Shown: positions 7,354 through 16,757 of the stretch, one piece after another
How positions within the stretch are numbered: position 1 is the stretch's first letter
How the letters are laid out: each line of letters opens with the position of its first letter
Source of the DNA: Prevotella sp.
GTDB lineage: Bacteria > Bacteroidota > Bacteroidia > Bacteroidales > Bacteroidaceae
Assembly: GCA_016286995.1 (NCBI GenBank)
Contig: JAEEVA010000025.1
Location: forward strand, 1 to 42,831
Length of the DNA stretch: 42,831 bases
Direction of reading: 5' to 3'
Program-made: the position numbers and the translations under genes
The notes under the pieces: generated by a model
What the model saw: the letters and a program-made list of their open reading frames with translations, nothing else
Databases searched by the model: none
Told to the model about the DNA's origin: nothing

Positions 7354-8424
7354 TTATCCTATGTTTTTACGTCTATAATAGTCGATGTTTTCCTTTGAGA
7401 GCAGCTCGATGGGCATGTAGTTGACGGGGTCGACCTCTTTCTTGAGCACAATGGCGCGGAAGAGGGTGTCGATACAGGCATAGCCCTGCATGTAGGCATG
7501 CTGGGCGATGAGGAAAGAAATGCTGCCTTGACGCACACACTCGGCATTCTTTGGCACCATGTCGTAGCCCATGATCTGAATGTTGCGCAGGTTGGACTTC
7601 AGCAGGAAGTCGCCCACGAGATGGGCCTTCGAGTTGAAGGTGATGCAATGGTGTACCTTCGGGTGTGACGCGAAGAAGTCGCTGAGAATCTTGTCGTACT
7701 GTTCGCGCTTGACGTCAAGCGACAGATTCACTTCGTGGATGTTGACCGATGGAAAGTGGTCGTGCATGTAGTGACGGAATCCCGTCTCGCGGTTCTCCTG
7801 CTGCTTCGATGCCACATTGCCGTTGCGCATCTGCTTCATGAGCATGATGTCGGTTTCCTTGGGAGCCATCATCATGAGCATGCGGGCGGCGAAATAGCCT
7901 GAGGCAAAGGAGTCCTGACCGAAGAACGACAGCGGCTTGAGGTCGGGCATGTAAGAGTCGAGCAGGATGAAGGGAATGTTGCGTTCGTGCATCTGGTCGG
8001 TGTACTTGCGGGTGACGTTGATGACCGACGGTACAACGATGACACCGTCAGGATTGTTGCGCAGCACCTCGTTCATGACCTTGGCAAAGGTCTCAGGCGA
8101 GAAGCGGTTGTAGTAGAACACCTTGTTGGAGATGCGGAAGTCGCGGTAACGCTCGCAGCAGGCCATAGCACCCTCTTCAACCTCTTCCCAATAAGCTTCA
8201 GACTCATGTTTGGGGATGATGCTATAAAAGGTATATTCCTTATTATAAGCCAGTGCTGAGGCGTACATGTTGGGCTTGTAGTCCATCTCCTCCAAAGCTT
8301 TCTGCACCTTCTCCAGTGCCTTGGGCGACACGTTGGGACGGTTATGGAGCACGCGGTCTACGGTGCCTACCGAGACACCGGCGCGCTCGGCAATATCCTT
8401 GATTCTTGTCTTTTCCTTACCCAT
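7354..8424 (-). CDS. LacI-family transcriptional regulator
   Basis: This 356-residue protein has an N-terminal LacI-type helix-turn-helix (about residues 6-30: TRIKDIAERAGVSVGTVDRVLHN) and hinge, then a periplasmic-binding-protein-like sugar-sensing domain. It belongs to the group found in Bacteroidales next to hexuronate genes, so it probably responds to a uronate or altronate intermediate and controls uxaA just downstream (inference from position). It begins only 3 bases after the class A PBP gene, so it may also be transcribed from the upstream envelope operon. No operator palindrome is obvious in the 22-base gap before uxaA. Confidence 0.9.
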   Translation of the reverse strand: MGKEKTRIKDIAERAGVSVGTVDRVLHNRPNVSPKALEKVQKALEEMDYKPNMYASALAYNKEYTFYSIIPKHESEAYWEEVEEGAMACCERYRDFRISNKVFYYNRFSPETFAKVMNEVLRNNPDGVIVVPSVINVTRKYTDQMHERNIPFILLDSYMPDLKPLSFFGQDSFASGYFAARMLMMMAPKETDIMLMKQMRNGNVASKQQENRETGFRHYMHDHFPSVNIHEVNLSLDVKREQYDKILSDFFASHPKVHHCITFNSKAHLVGDFLLKSNLRNIQIMGYDMVPKNAECVRQGSISFLIAQHAYMQGYACIDTLFRAIVLKKEVDPVNYMPIELLSKENIDYYRRKNIG

Positions 8425-8427
8425 AGT

Positions 8428-10887
8428 TTACAATTCTTTCGGTTCTTCTGCCACCTGCGGCTCGTCGGGCTGGGGCTGCTGGTTGGCATCCTCGTGATGC
8501 TCCTTGGGCTTTGCAATCATGTTGCCGAACTCGTCGAGCACCATTTCCATCTCTTCCTCAGTAGCCAGACTGTCGATGGCCAGCGAGTCTGTGTCGCGGC
8601 GCATGTAGTAGCTGGCACAGGTGTACATATCGGCACGAATGGCGTCATCCTTTGGTTTGCCGAACTTGGCGCGATAATCCTTGAAAGCCGGGTCGCCCAG
8701 CACACTCTCAAAGAAGTAGCCGCAGATGGGCAATGCCGTTCGCGAACCCTGTCCGAGCTGGCCGGTACGGAAGTGGATGCAACGGTATTCGCCACCGACC
8801 CAGGCACCGGCAACCAGTCGTGGACTGACACCCACAAACCAGGCGTCGGAGTGGTTGTTCGACGTTCCCGTCTTGCCACCAAACTCGCTGTCGCTGAACT
8901 TGCCGACATAGCCCCAGAGACTCATGCTCGTGGCGCCGGGTTCGCGCAGACCGCCTAACAGCAGCTGCTGAACGAGGTAGGCACTCTTGTAAGGGATGGC
9001 CTGGCGTTCCTCGGTGGGAGCGGTATATATCTCGTTGCCGTCACGATCGAGGATGCGGGTGACAAGCACCGGCTCATGCATCTTGCCGTCGTTGGCTACT
9101 GTGGCATAGCCGTTGACCAGTTCCAGTAGGTTGACATCGCTGGAACCAAGGGTTAGCGACGGGGTAGGGTCGAGCTTCGACTTGATGCCCATGGCGTGGG
9201 CGGTATTGACAATACGTTCGATGCCCACCTCCTGGCCGAGCTTGACGGCTACGGAGTTGATACTCTGTGCGAAGGCAGCCTTCAGCGGCATGGAGTCGCC
9301 GGTGAAGTAGCCGTTGGCATTGGTGGGTGCCCATGTCACTTCCTTGCCCTTGTCCATGACTTTCATGGCAAAGTAGGAGTCGACACGGCGGTCGCAAGGT
9401 GTGAGACCTTGGTTCATAGCCTCGGTATAGACAAAGAGTTTGAAGGTAGAACCGGGCTGGCGCATGGCCGTCACCTTATCATATTTCCACGTACGGAAAT
9501 CAATGTCGCCCACCCATGCTTTGACATGACCAGTCTGGGGTTCCATAGCCACGAATCCGCAATGCATGAAGTGTTCCATGTAACGGATGCTGTCGAGGGT
9601 GGAAATCTCCTTCTCGATGGTACCATTCTCATAGTCGAAGAGCTTCACTTTATGAGGCAGGTTCAGATAGTAGTCGATGGAGTCGGCGTTGCCGTTGTAC
9701 TTCTGAGAGAGGTATTTGTAGACGGGCAGTTTCTTGGCCAGGTCTTCGATGAAGTGGGGAATCTCCACGTGGCGCTCGTCCTGCCAGGGATTGGTGTTGC
9801 CCCAGTGGGAATTGAAGTTGTGCTGCACCTGCTTCATCTGTTTGATGGCTGCTGCCTCGGCATACTGCTGCATGCGGGTGTCGATGGTGGTGTAAATCTT
9901 CAGACCATCCTTGTAGAGGTCGATGCCCTCTGCATCACACCAGTCCTTGAGATAGTTCTTCACGGCCTCGCGGAAATACTGGGCCTGACCGTCGTAGTTA
10001 TTCTCAACGTTGTAGTCGAGGTTGATGGGAATCTCCTTCAGCGAATCAAACTCTTCCCGTGTCAGTTCCTTGTGGTTGAGCATGTTGCTGAGTACCACAT
10101 TACGACGGGCCAGCGAGTTCTTGGGATTGATGCGCGGATTATAATAGGTAGTGGCCTTCAGCAGTCCGACGAGTACGGCAGCCTGTTCGGTAGTGAGCTT
10201 TTGGGGGGTAGTGCCGAAGTAGGTCTTGGCAGCCGTCTTGATGCCATAGGCGTTGGAGCCGAAGTCGACGGTGTTGGCATACATGGTGAGAATCTGCTGC
10301 TTATCGAAGAACATCTCAATCTTCACGGCGGTAATCCATTCCTTACTCTTCATGATAAGCATCTTCAGACCCGGGATGTTGCCCAACAAGCCCGTAGAGT
10401 ATTCGGTACGCACACGGAACATGTTCTTCACCAGCTGTTGGGTGATGGTTGAGGCACCGCGTGCATCGTGGTGGACGATGTAGTCCTTCAGGGCTGCTAC
10501 CACACCTTGGAAATCAATACCGAAGTGCTTGAAGAAACGTTCGTCCTCGGTCGAGATAAGCGCCTTCCAGAAGACAGGATTAACCTCGTCGAACTCGACG
10601 GGCGTGCGGTTTTCGCTGAAATACTTACCTATCAGCTTGTTGTCGGCACTATACAGTTCAGAGGCCTGAATGGTCTTGGGGTGCATGATGTTGTTCATGG
10701 ACGGCGATTTGCCGAAGAGCCATAGGAAATTGACGTCGACCATGAAGAGGTAGAGTATGAAGGCGATGATGAGCGTAGCGATGCAGGCACCCGTCTTGAC
10801 ATACCATTTGCGTCCCTTATACAATCCTTTATACCAATTCCACGCTGCTTTGGGGGCGTGGAGTGTTTTCTTGACGTATTTATTCAT
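8428..10887 (-). CDS. mrcA: Class A penicillin-binding protein (PBP1A-type transglycosylase/transpeptidase)
   Basis: An 819-residue bifunctional peptidoglycan synthase. A short cytoplasmic N-terminus precedes one membrane helix (about residues 30-50). The glycosyltransferase GT51 domain shows EDERFFKHFGIDFQGV and GASTITQQLVKN. The transpeptidase domain shows the active-site STFK (about residue 480), the SxN motif (SINSVAV) and the KTGT box (about residue 670). It polymerises lipid II and crosslinks the glycan strands in the periplasm. The C-terminal tail (about 50 residues) is acidic and proline/glutamine-rich. It is tightly spaced between miaA (11 bases) and lacI (3 bases) in one orientation. 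The gene symbol follows E. coli usage for the family. Confidence 0.93.
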   Translation of the reverse strand: MNKYVKKTLHAPKAAWNWYKGLYKGRKWYVKTGACIATLIIAFILYLFMVDVNFLWLFGKSPSMNNIMHPKTIQASELYSADNKLIGKYFSENRTPVEFDEVNPVFWKALISTEDERFFKHFGIDFQGVVAALKDYIVHHDARGASTITQQLVKNMFRVRTEYSTGLLGNIPGLKMLIMKSKEWITAVKIEMFFDKQQILTMYANTVDFGSNAYGIKTAAKTYFGTTPQKLTTEQAAVLVGLLKATTYYNPRINPKNSLARRNVVLSNMLNHKELTREEFDSLKEIPINLDYNVENNYDGQAQYFREAVKNYLKDWCDAEGIDLYKDGLKIYTTIDTRMQQYAEAAAIKQMKQVQHNFNSHWGNTNPWQDERHVEIPHFIEDLAKKLPVYKYLSQKYNGNADSIDYYLNLPHKVKLFDYENGTIEKEISTLDSIRYMEHFMHCGFVAMEPQTGHVKAWVGDIDFRTWKYDKVTAMRQPGSTFKLFVYTEAMNQGLTPCDRRVDSYFAMKVMDKGKEVTWAPTNANGYFTGDSMPLKAAFAQSINSVAVKLGQEVGIERIVNTAHAMGIKSKLDPTPSLTLGSSDVNLLELVNGYATVANDGKMHEPVLVTRILDRDGNEIYTAPTEERQAIPYKSAYLVQQLLLGGLREPGATSMSLWGYVGKFSDSEFGGKTGTSNNHSDAWFVGVSPRLVAGAWVGGEYRCIHFRTGQLGQGSRTALPICGYFFESVLGDPAFKDYRAKFGKPKDDAIRADMYTCASYYMRRDTDSLAIDSLATEEEMEMVLDEFGNMIAKPKEHHEDANQQPQPDEPQVAEEPKEL

Positions 10888-10898
10888 CTTGCAGTATC

Positions 10899-11813
10899 CT
10901 AATTAGTTACGTACAATGATTTATTGATGTATTCCATTATCGCGTCTTGCTGGTCAGGATGGAACCATCGTACCAGCGGGTCGCGCTTGAACCACGTCAG
11001 CTGTTTGCGGGCATAGCGTCGCGTGTTACCCTTCATGCGCTCGACGGCTTCGTCCAATGACCATCGGCCGTCCATGTAGTCGAACATCTCCTTGTAGCCC
11101 ACCGTGTTCAGGGCATTTAACTGGCGGTAAGGATAGAGAGCCTCGGCTTCCTGCAGCAGCCCATCGGTCATCATCTGGTCGACACGGGCGTTGATACGGT
11201 CGTAGAGCTCCTGACGTTCGCGGTTCAGTCCTATCTTCACCATACGGAATGGGCGTGAGTCCTGTTGTTTGTTCTGTTCCTTCTTCCTGAACGACGTATA
11301 GGTCTTCCCCGTCTGGTAGCAGATCTCCAGGGCATGGATGACGCGGCGCTGGTTCTGCCGGTCAACAACGGCATAATGTTCAGGATCCAGCCGGCGCAAG
11401 TCTTCGCAGAGTGCCTCCAGACCTTCTTCCCTGTAGCGTCGTTTGATGTCCTCGCGGATGTCCTCGCGGATGGTGGGAATGTCGTCGATGCCGTGGCATA
11501 CGGCGTCAATGTACATCATGCTGCCACCGGAGAGGATGTTGATTTCTGAAGGGAGAACCTTCAGACACTCGAGAACTTCCTGTTCGTACATGGAGGCATT
11601 GTAATAGTCGTGGATGCTCTTGGTGCCGACGAAATGGTGGTGGACCTGCTGAAGCTGTTCGTCAGTGGGTGCCGCTGTGCCTATCTTCAGTTCACGGTAT
11701 ATCTGGCGCGAGTCGGCATTGATGATGTCTGTGCCGAAGTGTCGGGCCAAATCGATGGTCAGCACCGTCTTACCGACTGCTGTGGGCCCCGTTATGACTA
11801 TCAGCGTTTTCAC
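10899..11813 (-). CDS. miaA: tRNA dimethylallyltransferase
   Basis: This 304-residue enzyme transfers a dimethylallyl group from DMAPP to N6 of A37 in tRNAs that read codons beginning with U. The N-terminal P-loop (GPTAVGKT) is followed by DIINADSRQIYRELKIGTAAPT, the family signature. ISGGSMMYIDAVCHG and the C-terminal TRRYARKQLTWFKRDP stretch are also typical. Length and start match the family. It sits inside the lpx-PBP operon, a gene order seen in other Bacteroidales. Confidence 0.96.
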   Translation of the reverse strand: MKTLIVITGPTAVGKTVLTIDLARHFGTDIINADSRQIYRELKIGTAAPTDEQLQQVHHHFVGTKSIHDYYNASMYEQEVLECLKVLPSEINILSGGSMMYIDAVCHGIDDIPTIREDIREDIKRRYREEGLEALCEDLRRLDPEHYAVVDRQNQRRVIHALEICYQTGKTYTSFRKKEQNKQQDSRPFRMVKIGLNRERQELYDRINARVDQMMTDGLLQEAEALYPYRQLNALNTVGYKEMFDYMDGRWSLDEAVERMKGNTRRYARKQLTWFKRDPLVRWFHPDQQDAIMEYINKSLYVTN

Positions 11814-11861
11814 CCTATACTTATTCTATTCCGTTGCGGCAGAACCGCAACGCACAGTCGG

Positions 11862-12632
11862 TTATCTGATAACTCCGCGTTTGGAATTCTCGATGAACGA
11901 GCAGATGTAATCCACCTCCTTCGAGTCAGGATACTTGGCGCGGGCTTCGGCAATACCATCCTTCAATACTCCCTGGGCATAGATGATGCGGTAGGCATCG
12001 TGGATGGCCTCGATGGTCTCGTTGTTGAATCCGCGACGACGCAACCCGATGAGGTTAACACCAGCGTAGCGGATGGGTTCCTTGCCTGCGATGACGTAGG
12101 GAGGAATGTCCTGAGATGTGCGGCTACCGCCCTGGAACATGATGTAGCTGCCTACGCGGCAGAACTGGTGGAACAGGCAGCAACCGGAAATGATGGCGCA
12201 GTCCTCGATGATAACCTCGCCGGCAATCTTCGTGGAATTGCCTATAATGCAGCCGTTACCGATTTCGCAGTCATGGGCGATGTGCATATTCTCCATGAGC
12301 AGGTTGCCGTTGCCCACGACGGTCTTACCTTTCGAAGCTGTGCCTCGGCTGATGGTGACATTCTCGCGGATGCTGTTGTTGTCGCCAATCTCGCATGTGG
12401 TCTCCTCGCCTTTGAACTTGAGGTCCTGGGGCTTGGTGGAGATGCTGGCTCCGGGGAAGAACTCGTTCCCATTGCCGATGCGTGCGCCGAAATGGATGGT
12501 GACGCTGTTCAGGAACTTGTTGTTGTCACCGATGACAACATTCTTATCGATGACGCAGAAGGGGCCGATGACGTTGTTGTCACCTAACTTGGCCTCTGGA
12601 TCTACGACGGCTAATGGATGGATTGTATTCAT
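11862..12632 (-). CDS. lpxA: Acyl-ACP:UDP-N-acetylglucosamine O-acyltransferase
   Basis: This 256-residue protein catalyses the first step of lipid A synthesis, transferring a 3-hydroxyacyl chain to UDP-GlcNAc in the cytoplasm. The N-terminal two thirds are hexapeptide repeats (left-handed beta helix), for example IGDNNKF, IGNGNEF and IGDNNSI. The expected active-site histidine lies in the IAHDCEIGNG region (about residue 120). The C-terminal helical part contains the family-typical stretch GVNLIGLRRRGF. It follows lpxC/fabZ at 41 bases. Length matches the family (about 255-262). Confidence 0.96.
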   Translation of the reverse strand: MNTIHPLAVVDPEAKLGDNNVIGPFCVIDKNVVIGDNNKFLNSVTIHFGARIGNGNEFFPGASISTKPQDLKFKGEETTCEIGDNNSIRENVTISRGTASKGKTVVGNGNLLMENMHIAHDCEIGNGCIIGNSTKIAGEVIIEDCAIISGCCLFHQFCRVGSYIMFQGGSRTSQDIPPYVIAGKEPIRYAGVNLIGLRRRGFNNETIEAIHDAYRIIYAQGVLKDGIAEARAKYPDSKEVDYICSFIENSKRGVIR

Positions 12633-12673
12633 ATTTTCGATATTTCGATATTACGTTATAACGGGACAACGAT

Positions 12674-14056
12674 TTACTTGTTCTTCACAATTTGTGCCGT
12701 GAAAGTTGCCTCGGCTACGACGTGGTCGCCGACAAACATGTAGCCACGCATCGACGAGATGCCGTGACGGACGGGGGCAAGCAGGTCAACCTTGAAGATA
12801 AGTGTGTCGCCGGGAACCACCTTCTGACGGAACTTGACGTTGTCAATCTTCATGAAATAGGTACTCCAACGCTCGGGTTCCTCAAGGGTGTTCAGTACGA
12901 GCAGACCACCACATTGTGCCATGGCCTCGATTTGCAGGACACCGGGCATGACGGGTTCCTCGGGGAAGTGACCTTGGAAGAAGGGCTCGTTGGCGGTGAT
13001 GTTCTTGATGCCGACAATGGTGTTGGCACCCAGAGAGATGACCTTGTCAACCAACTGCATGGGATAGCGGTGGGGCAACAGTTCACGGATGCGGTTGACA
13101 TCCATAATCGGTTCCTCATTGGGGTCGTAGATGGGAGCTTGGATTTCATGCTTGCGAATCTCTTTGCGCAACTGGCGGGCAAACTTGTTGTTGATGGTAT
13201 GACCAGGACGCGTGGCAACGATACGGCCCTTGATAGGTTTGCCGATGAGAGCCATGTCACCGATAACGTCAAGCAACTTGTGACGGGTACATTCATTCTC
13301 CCAAACCAGCGGTTTGTGCTGGATGTAGCCGAGGTCTGTGGCGTCGCGATGCTCTACGTGCAGCATATCGGCTAACATGTCGAGACGCTCCTGGGTGGTC
13401 TGACGCTCATAGATGACGATGGCATTGTCCAAGTCACCGCCCTTGATGAGGTTGGCTTGCAGTAACGGCTCGATGTCACGGACGAAGACGAAGGTGCGTG
13501 CAGCGGCCACTTCCGTCGAGAAGTTCTCCATCTTGTCGAGTGTAGCAAACTGCGAGTTGATGAATTTCGACTCAAAGGAGCACATGGCGGTAATGGAAAA
13601 TTCGTTATCGGGGAGGATGGTGATGCATGAACCGCTCTGCTCGTCCTTTATCTCGATCTTCTTGCGAATGATGTAGTAGTCTTTGGGAGCGTTCAACTCT
13701 TCGATGCCGACCTCGTTGATTTTCTCGACATACTTGATGGCTGAGCCGTCGAGAATGGGGAATTCAGGGCCGTTGACCTGAATGAGACAGTTGTCGATAC
13801 CCATGGCATAGAGGGCTGCCAGTCCGTGTTCAACGGTGCTAACGCGAGCATCGCCTTTGCCCAATACTGTGCCGCGCTGAGTGTCAATGACATTTTCTGC
13901 AACAGCATCAATAACGGGTTCTCCTTCCAAGTCGATGCGCTGTACTTTGTAGCCCGTGTTTTCCGGGGCGGGATTGAAAGTGACTGTGAGATTCAGACCC
14001 GTATGCAGTCCTTTTCCAAAGAGAGAAAAGCTGCCTTTAAGCGTTTTCTGTTTCAT
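12674..14056 (-). CDS. lpxC: Bifunctional UDP-3-O-acyl-N-acetylglucosamine deacetylase / 3-hydroxyacyl-ACP dehydratase
   Basis: This 460-residue fusion has an LpxC domain (about 1-300) followed by a FabZ domain (about 315-460). LpxC is the zinc deacetylase that commits UDP-sugar to lipid A; its motifs VEHGLAAL, NGPEFPILDGSA and CTRHKLLDVIGD (zinc-binding His/His/Asp) are visible. FabZ dehydrates 3-hydroxyacyl-ACP; its LLPHRYPMQLVD and GHFPEEPVMPGVLQIEAMAQ motifs carry the catalytic His and Glu. The fusion is characteristic of Bacteroidota. The start at 14056 (MKQKTLKGSFSLFGKGLHTG) matches known homologues; an in-frame ATG five codons upstream is also possible. It lies between lpxD and lpxA. 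Confidence 0.95.
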   Translation of the reverse strand: MKQKTLKGSFSLFGKGLHTGLNLTVTFNPAPENTGYKVQRIDLEGEPVIDAVAENVIDTQRGTVLGKGDARVSTVEHGLAALYAMGIDNCLIQVNGPEFPILDGSAIKYVEKINEVGIEELNAPKDYYIIRKKIEIKDEQSGSCITILPDNEFSITAMCSFESKFINSQFATLDKMENFSTEVAAARTFVFVRDIEPLLQANLIKGGDLDNAIVIYERQTTQERLDMLADMLHVEHRDATDLGYIQHKPLVWENECTRHKLLDVIGDMALIGKPIKGRIVATRPGHTINNKFARQLRKEIRKHEIQAPIYDPNEEPIMDVNRIRELLPHRYPMQLVDKVISLGANTIVGIKNITANEPFFQGHFPEEPVMPGVLQIEAMAQCGGLLVLNTLEEPERWSTYFMKIDNVKFRQKVVPGDTLIFKVDLLAPVRHGISSMRGYMFVGDHVVAEATFTAQIVKNK

Positions 14057-14074
14057 ATCGTATATCTTCAATTA

Positions 14075-15070
14075 TCAAAATTCAATGTTCATCTTTTCCT
14101 TCATCGCATCAATTTCACGCTGTAGCTGTGCAATCTGACGGTACATGTCGGGTAGGCGTTTGACGACGGCCTGTGCCTTGAAGAATACCTTAGGATCGAT
14201 GGCTGGCGAACCGATGAGTTGTTCACCATCGCCCTTGGTATTGCTAATGACACCAGCCTGAGCACCAATGAAGGTCTTGTCGGCAATCTTGATGTGACCG
14301 GAAAAACCAGCCTGTCCGCCAACCATACACCAACCGCCAATCTTTGTACTGCCTGCCATGCCTGCTTGTGCTGACATGACGGTGTTCTCGCCGATTTCAC
14401 AGTTGTGGGCCACCTGGATGAGGTTGTCGAGCTTGACGCCTTTGTGGATGATGGTCTGCCCCATCGTCGAACGGTCAATACAGGTATTGGCACCTATCTC
14501 CACATCGTCCTCGATGATGACAATACCCAGCTGCGGTATTTTCTCATAGCCTTCCTGGTTGGGAGCGAAACCGAAACCGTCGGCACCGATGACAGCACCA
14601 GCGTGGATTGTCACATTTTTTCCAATCTGACAGCCGTCATAGATGGTGACGTTGGGAAAAATGCGTGTGCCGTCACCTATGGTGACACCTTCGCCCACGT
14701 ATGTAAAGGGACCAATATAGACATCTTGTCCAATCTTGGCCGATTCAGACACGAAAGCCAACGGGTCGATGCCCGTCTTCTTGGGCAGCGACTGGGCATA
14801 CATCTGCATCAGCTTAGCCACGCATTCGTAGGCATTAGGCACACGGATGAGCGTCGCCTTAACAGGGTGTTCCAACTGCAAGTCGTCGTTCACCAGTACG
14901 ATGCTGGCTTCTGTGTCATAGATGTAATGGGCGTATTTGGGGTTCGAAAGAAATGTGATAGCTCCCTCTTTTCCTTCTTCAATCTTCGTAAAGGTGTGGA
15001 TGGTTGTCTGTTCGTTACCCTCCACGCGTCCGCCGATAAAGTCGGCAATTTGTTTCGCTGTAAACTCCAT
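14075..15070 (-). CDS. lpxD: UDP-3-O-acylglucosamine N-acyltransferase
   Basis: This 331-residue enzyme adds the second hydroxyacyl chain to UDP-acyl-glucosamine, the third step of lipid A synthesis. An N-terminal uridine-binding domain (about 1-105) leads into hexapeptide repeats (about 115-290), with the catalytic-type histidine in [23 protein letters not shown]-terminal helix ends the protein ([13 protein letters not shown]). It is the first gene of the operon, with a TATCTTTG promoter box 31 bases upstream of its ATG. The stop codon is 18 bases before the lpxC start. Confidence 0.95.
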   Translation of the reverse strand: MEFTAKQIADFIGGRVEGNEQTTIHTFTKIEEGKEGAITFLSNPKYAHYIYDTEASIVLVNDDLQLEHPVKATLIRVPNAYECVAKLMQMYAQSLPKKTGIDPLAFVSESAKIGQDVYIGPFTYVGEGVTIGDGTRIFPNVTIYDGCQIGKNVTIHAGAVIGADGFGFAPNQEGYEKIPQLGIVIIEDDVEIGANTCIDRSTMGQTIIHKGVKLDNLIQVAHNCEIGENTVMSAQAGMAGSTKIGGWCMVGGQAGFSGHIKIADKTFIGAQAGVISNTKGDGEQLIGSPAIDPKVFFKAQAVVKRLPDMYRQIAQLQREIDAMKEKMNIEF

Positions 15071-15101
15071 GTCGTGTACAATATTTTGTTTATAAACGGC
15101 A

Positions 15102-15109
15102 CAAAGATA
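15102..15109 (-). promoter_or_regulatory. Promoter -7 box of the lpxD operon
   Basis: TATCTTTG on the minus strand, 31 bases before the lpxD ATG and after a run of nine T that follows the stop codon of the HD-domain gene. ATCAA/TTGAT around that stop codon could form a weak terminator stem. The -33 box is not clear. Confidence 0.6.
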
Positions 15110-15120
15110 CTAAAAAAAAA

Positions 15121-16329
15121 TCAAAAACGTTGATAACAGAGGTAATATTTACGGATTTTTTTAGAAAGTAGCTGAACATTTAAGATTTCTGAAGCCTCTG
15201 CAATGTCCCGTATTGTGCCGTCTTTGTAAAGAATTCCGATGCTGTCATCCTCAGGATTATACATGTCTTTACCTATCTCTGTCAGCGTCATCAGATAGTG
15301 GGTGTCGTCGATGCTGATGCCCATGTGACGGGCGATGCTGTGTCGGATATCGTCCATATAGTCATCGCTGGGACGTTCCTCGCTTACTTCCACCTTGAAC
15401 AGATGACGGTCGAGCATGTCGGAAGCAAGGGTGGCAAGAATACGGTCGTCATAGTGTTTCCAGGCTTTCAGCGCACTCCAGATGTCGCTGTCGTCCAACT
15501 CTGCATACATGTCGAGCGCTTCATCTGTGTCAAAAGTGACATCTTGACGAAGGAAATAGGCTAAGGCGGGAGATGCGAAAATGTCGCAGCCCTCACGTAT
15601 CAGGTCGCGGGCCCGGTTCAGGGCATTAACCAATACTTTTTCGTAACCGACGGCGGTCTTGTGCAGATATACTTGCCAGTACATCAGTCGGCGAGTTGTC
15701 AGGTAGTTTTCGATAGAATAGATGCCTTTTGCCTCAACTACCAGACGGTCGTCTTTGACATTCAGCATCTTGATGATGCGTGCCGAACCGATGTTACCTT
15801 CTGTTACACCCGTATAGAAAGAGTCTCGACGCAGGTAGTCCAGGCGGTCCATATCGAGTTGGCTTGATATGAGCTGGTGGAAAATCTTGTTGGGATATTC
15901 ATCTTTAAAGATGCTGATAGCCAGTGCCAGTTGCCCTTTCAAGTCGCGGTTGATGCGTTCCATCATCAGCAGCGAGATGTCTTCGTGTGATACGTTCTTG
16001 ATAAGTGTGTTCTCCAGCACATGTGAGAAAGGACCGTGACCAATATCGTGCATGAGGATAGCTGCCTGTACGGCCTCCGCTTCCGAGTCGAAGATGTATA
16101 TACCTTTCTCTGTCAATGACTTCACAGCTTCTGACATCAGGTAGAAGGCTCCGAGTGAGTGCTGGAAGCGTGTGTGGCGGGCGCCAGGATACACCACCGA
16201 AGCCAGTCCCAGCTGGTTGATGCGGTTCAGGCGTTGAAACAACGAATGCTGCACGATATCGTACAGCAGTCCGCGTTTAATTTTGATGAATCCGAAAACC
16301 GGGTCGTTGATAATCTTGTGCTCGTTCAC
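15121..16329 (-). CDS. HD-domain phosphohydrolase (dGTPase-like, COG1078 type)
   Basis: A 402-residue soluble protein with the metal-binding HD signature: HTRFQHSLG (about 52-60) and HDIGHGPFSHVLE (about 94-106), followed by DMDRLDYLRRDSFYTGV (about 160-175). Proteins of this type are metal-dependent phosphohydrolases related to dGTP triphosphohydrolase and SAMHD1; the substrate of the bacterial family is not settled. It follows the small secreted protein gene by 17 bases and is probably the third gene of the rpoD operon. Start chosen at MNEHKIINDPVFGFI. Confidence 0.88.
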   Translation of the reverse strand: MNEHKIINDPVFGFIKIKRGLLYDIVQHSLFQRLNRINQLGLASVVYPGARHTRFQHSLGAFYLMSEAVKSLTEKGIYIFDSEAEAVQAAILMHDIGHGPFSHVLENTLIKNVSHEDISLLMMERINRDLKGQLALAISIFKDEYPNKIFHQLISSQLDMDRLDYLRRDSFYTGVTEGNIGSARIIKMLNVKDDRLVVEAKGIYSIENYLTTRRLMYWQVYLHKTAVGYEKVLVNALNRARDLIREGCDIFASPALAYFLRQDVTFDTDEALDMYAELDDSDIWSALKAWKHYDDRILATLASDMLDRHLFKVEVSEERPSDDYMDDIRHSIARHMGISIDDTHYLMTLTEIGKDMYNPEDDSIGILYKDGTIRDIAEASEILNVQLLSKKIRKYYLCYQRF

Positions 16330-16346
16330 TGTCTATCTCTTACTAA

Positions 16347-16757
16347 TCATTCATCCTGATTCTTTTCTACGGCTTCAAACTTGAACTCTGTAGCATTCAG
16401 ATAGCGCACGTCATAACCCTTCTTGTACTTCTTCATCAACTTCAGGTACTGCTTCTCGGCCTTCTTTTTCTTAGTCTTGAAGAAGACGACGCATACCCGT
16501 CCAGGCTCTTGAAGCTGTTCGGCCAGAAAAGTTTTCAGCTGGTCGGAATACTGTTCACGACCTATCAGGAATTTCTTTTTCTTTTCAAGCCATGCCCCCT
16601 GAACGTCCTGAATATCGGTTACATACACTACACTATCCTTGAACGAAGCCGAAAAGCCAAACACATATAGGTGACTGGTTTTCACGATCTTGGCACTTAT
16701 CTCGCAAGACAGCATCATGGCTGCTACGAGCAGCATTGTTCTTAATAAATATCTCAT
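16347..16757 (-). CDS. Small secreted protein of unknown function, coupled to rpoD
   Basis: A 136-residue protein with a probable signal peptide ([22 protein letters not shown]), then a mixed alpha/beta-like domain rich in lysine ([23 protein letters not shown]). The ATG overlaps the stop codon of rpoD by four bases (ATGA), which implies translational coupling. No catalytic motif is seen and no family is recognised. Its basic character could fit binding to nucleic acid or an acidic surface polymer, but this is speculation. Confidence 0.75.
   Translation of the reverse strand: MRYLLRTMLLVAAMMLSCEISAKIVKTSHLYVFGFSASFKDSVVYVTDIQDVQGAWLEKKKKFLIGREQYSDQLKTFLAEQLQEPGRVCVVFFKTKKKKAEKQYLKLMKKYKKGYDVRYLNATEFKFEAVEKNQDE

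Noticed and set aside
9196..10452. A 418-codon open frame antisense to the class A PBP gene
   Set aside because: It is the antisense shadow of a gene with clear PBP motifs; its sequence is rich in valine, leucine, glycine and histidine with no family resemblance.
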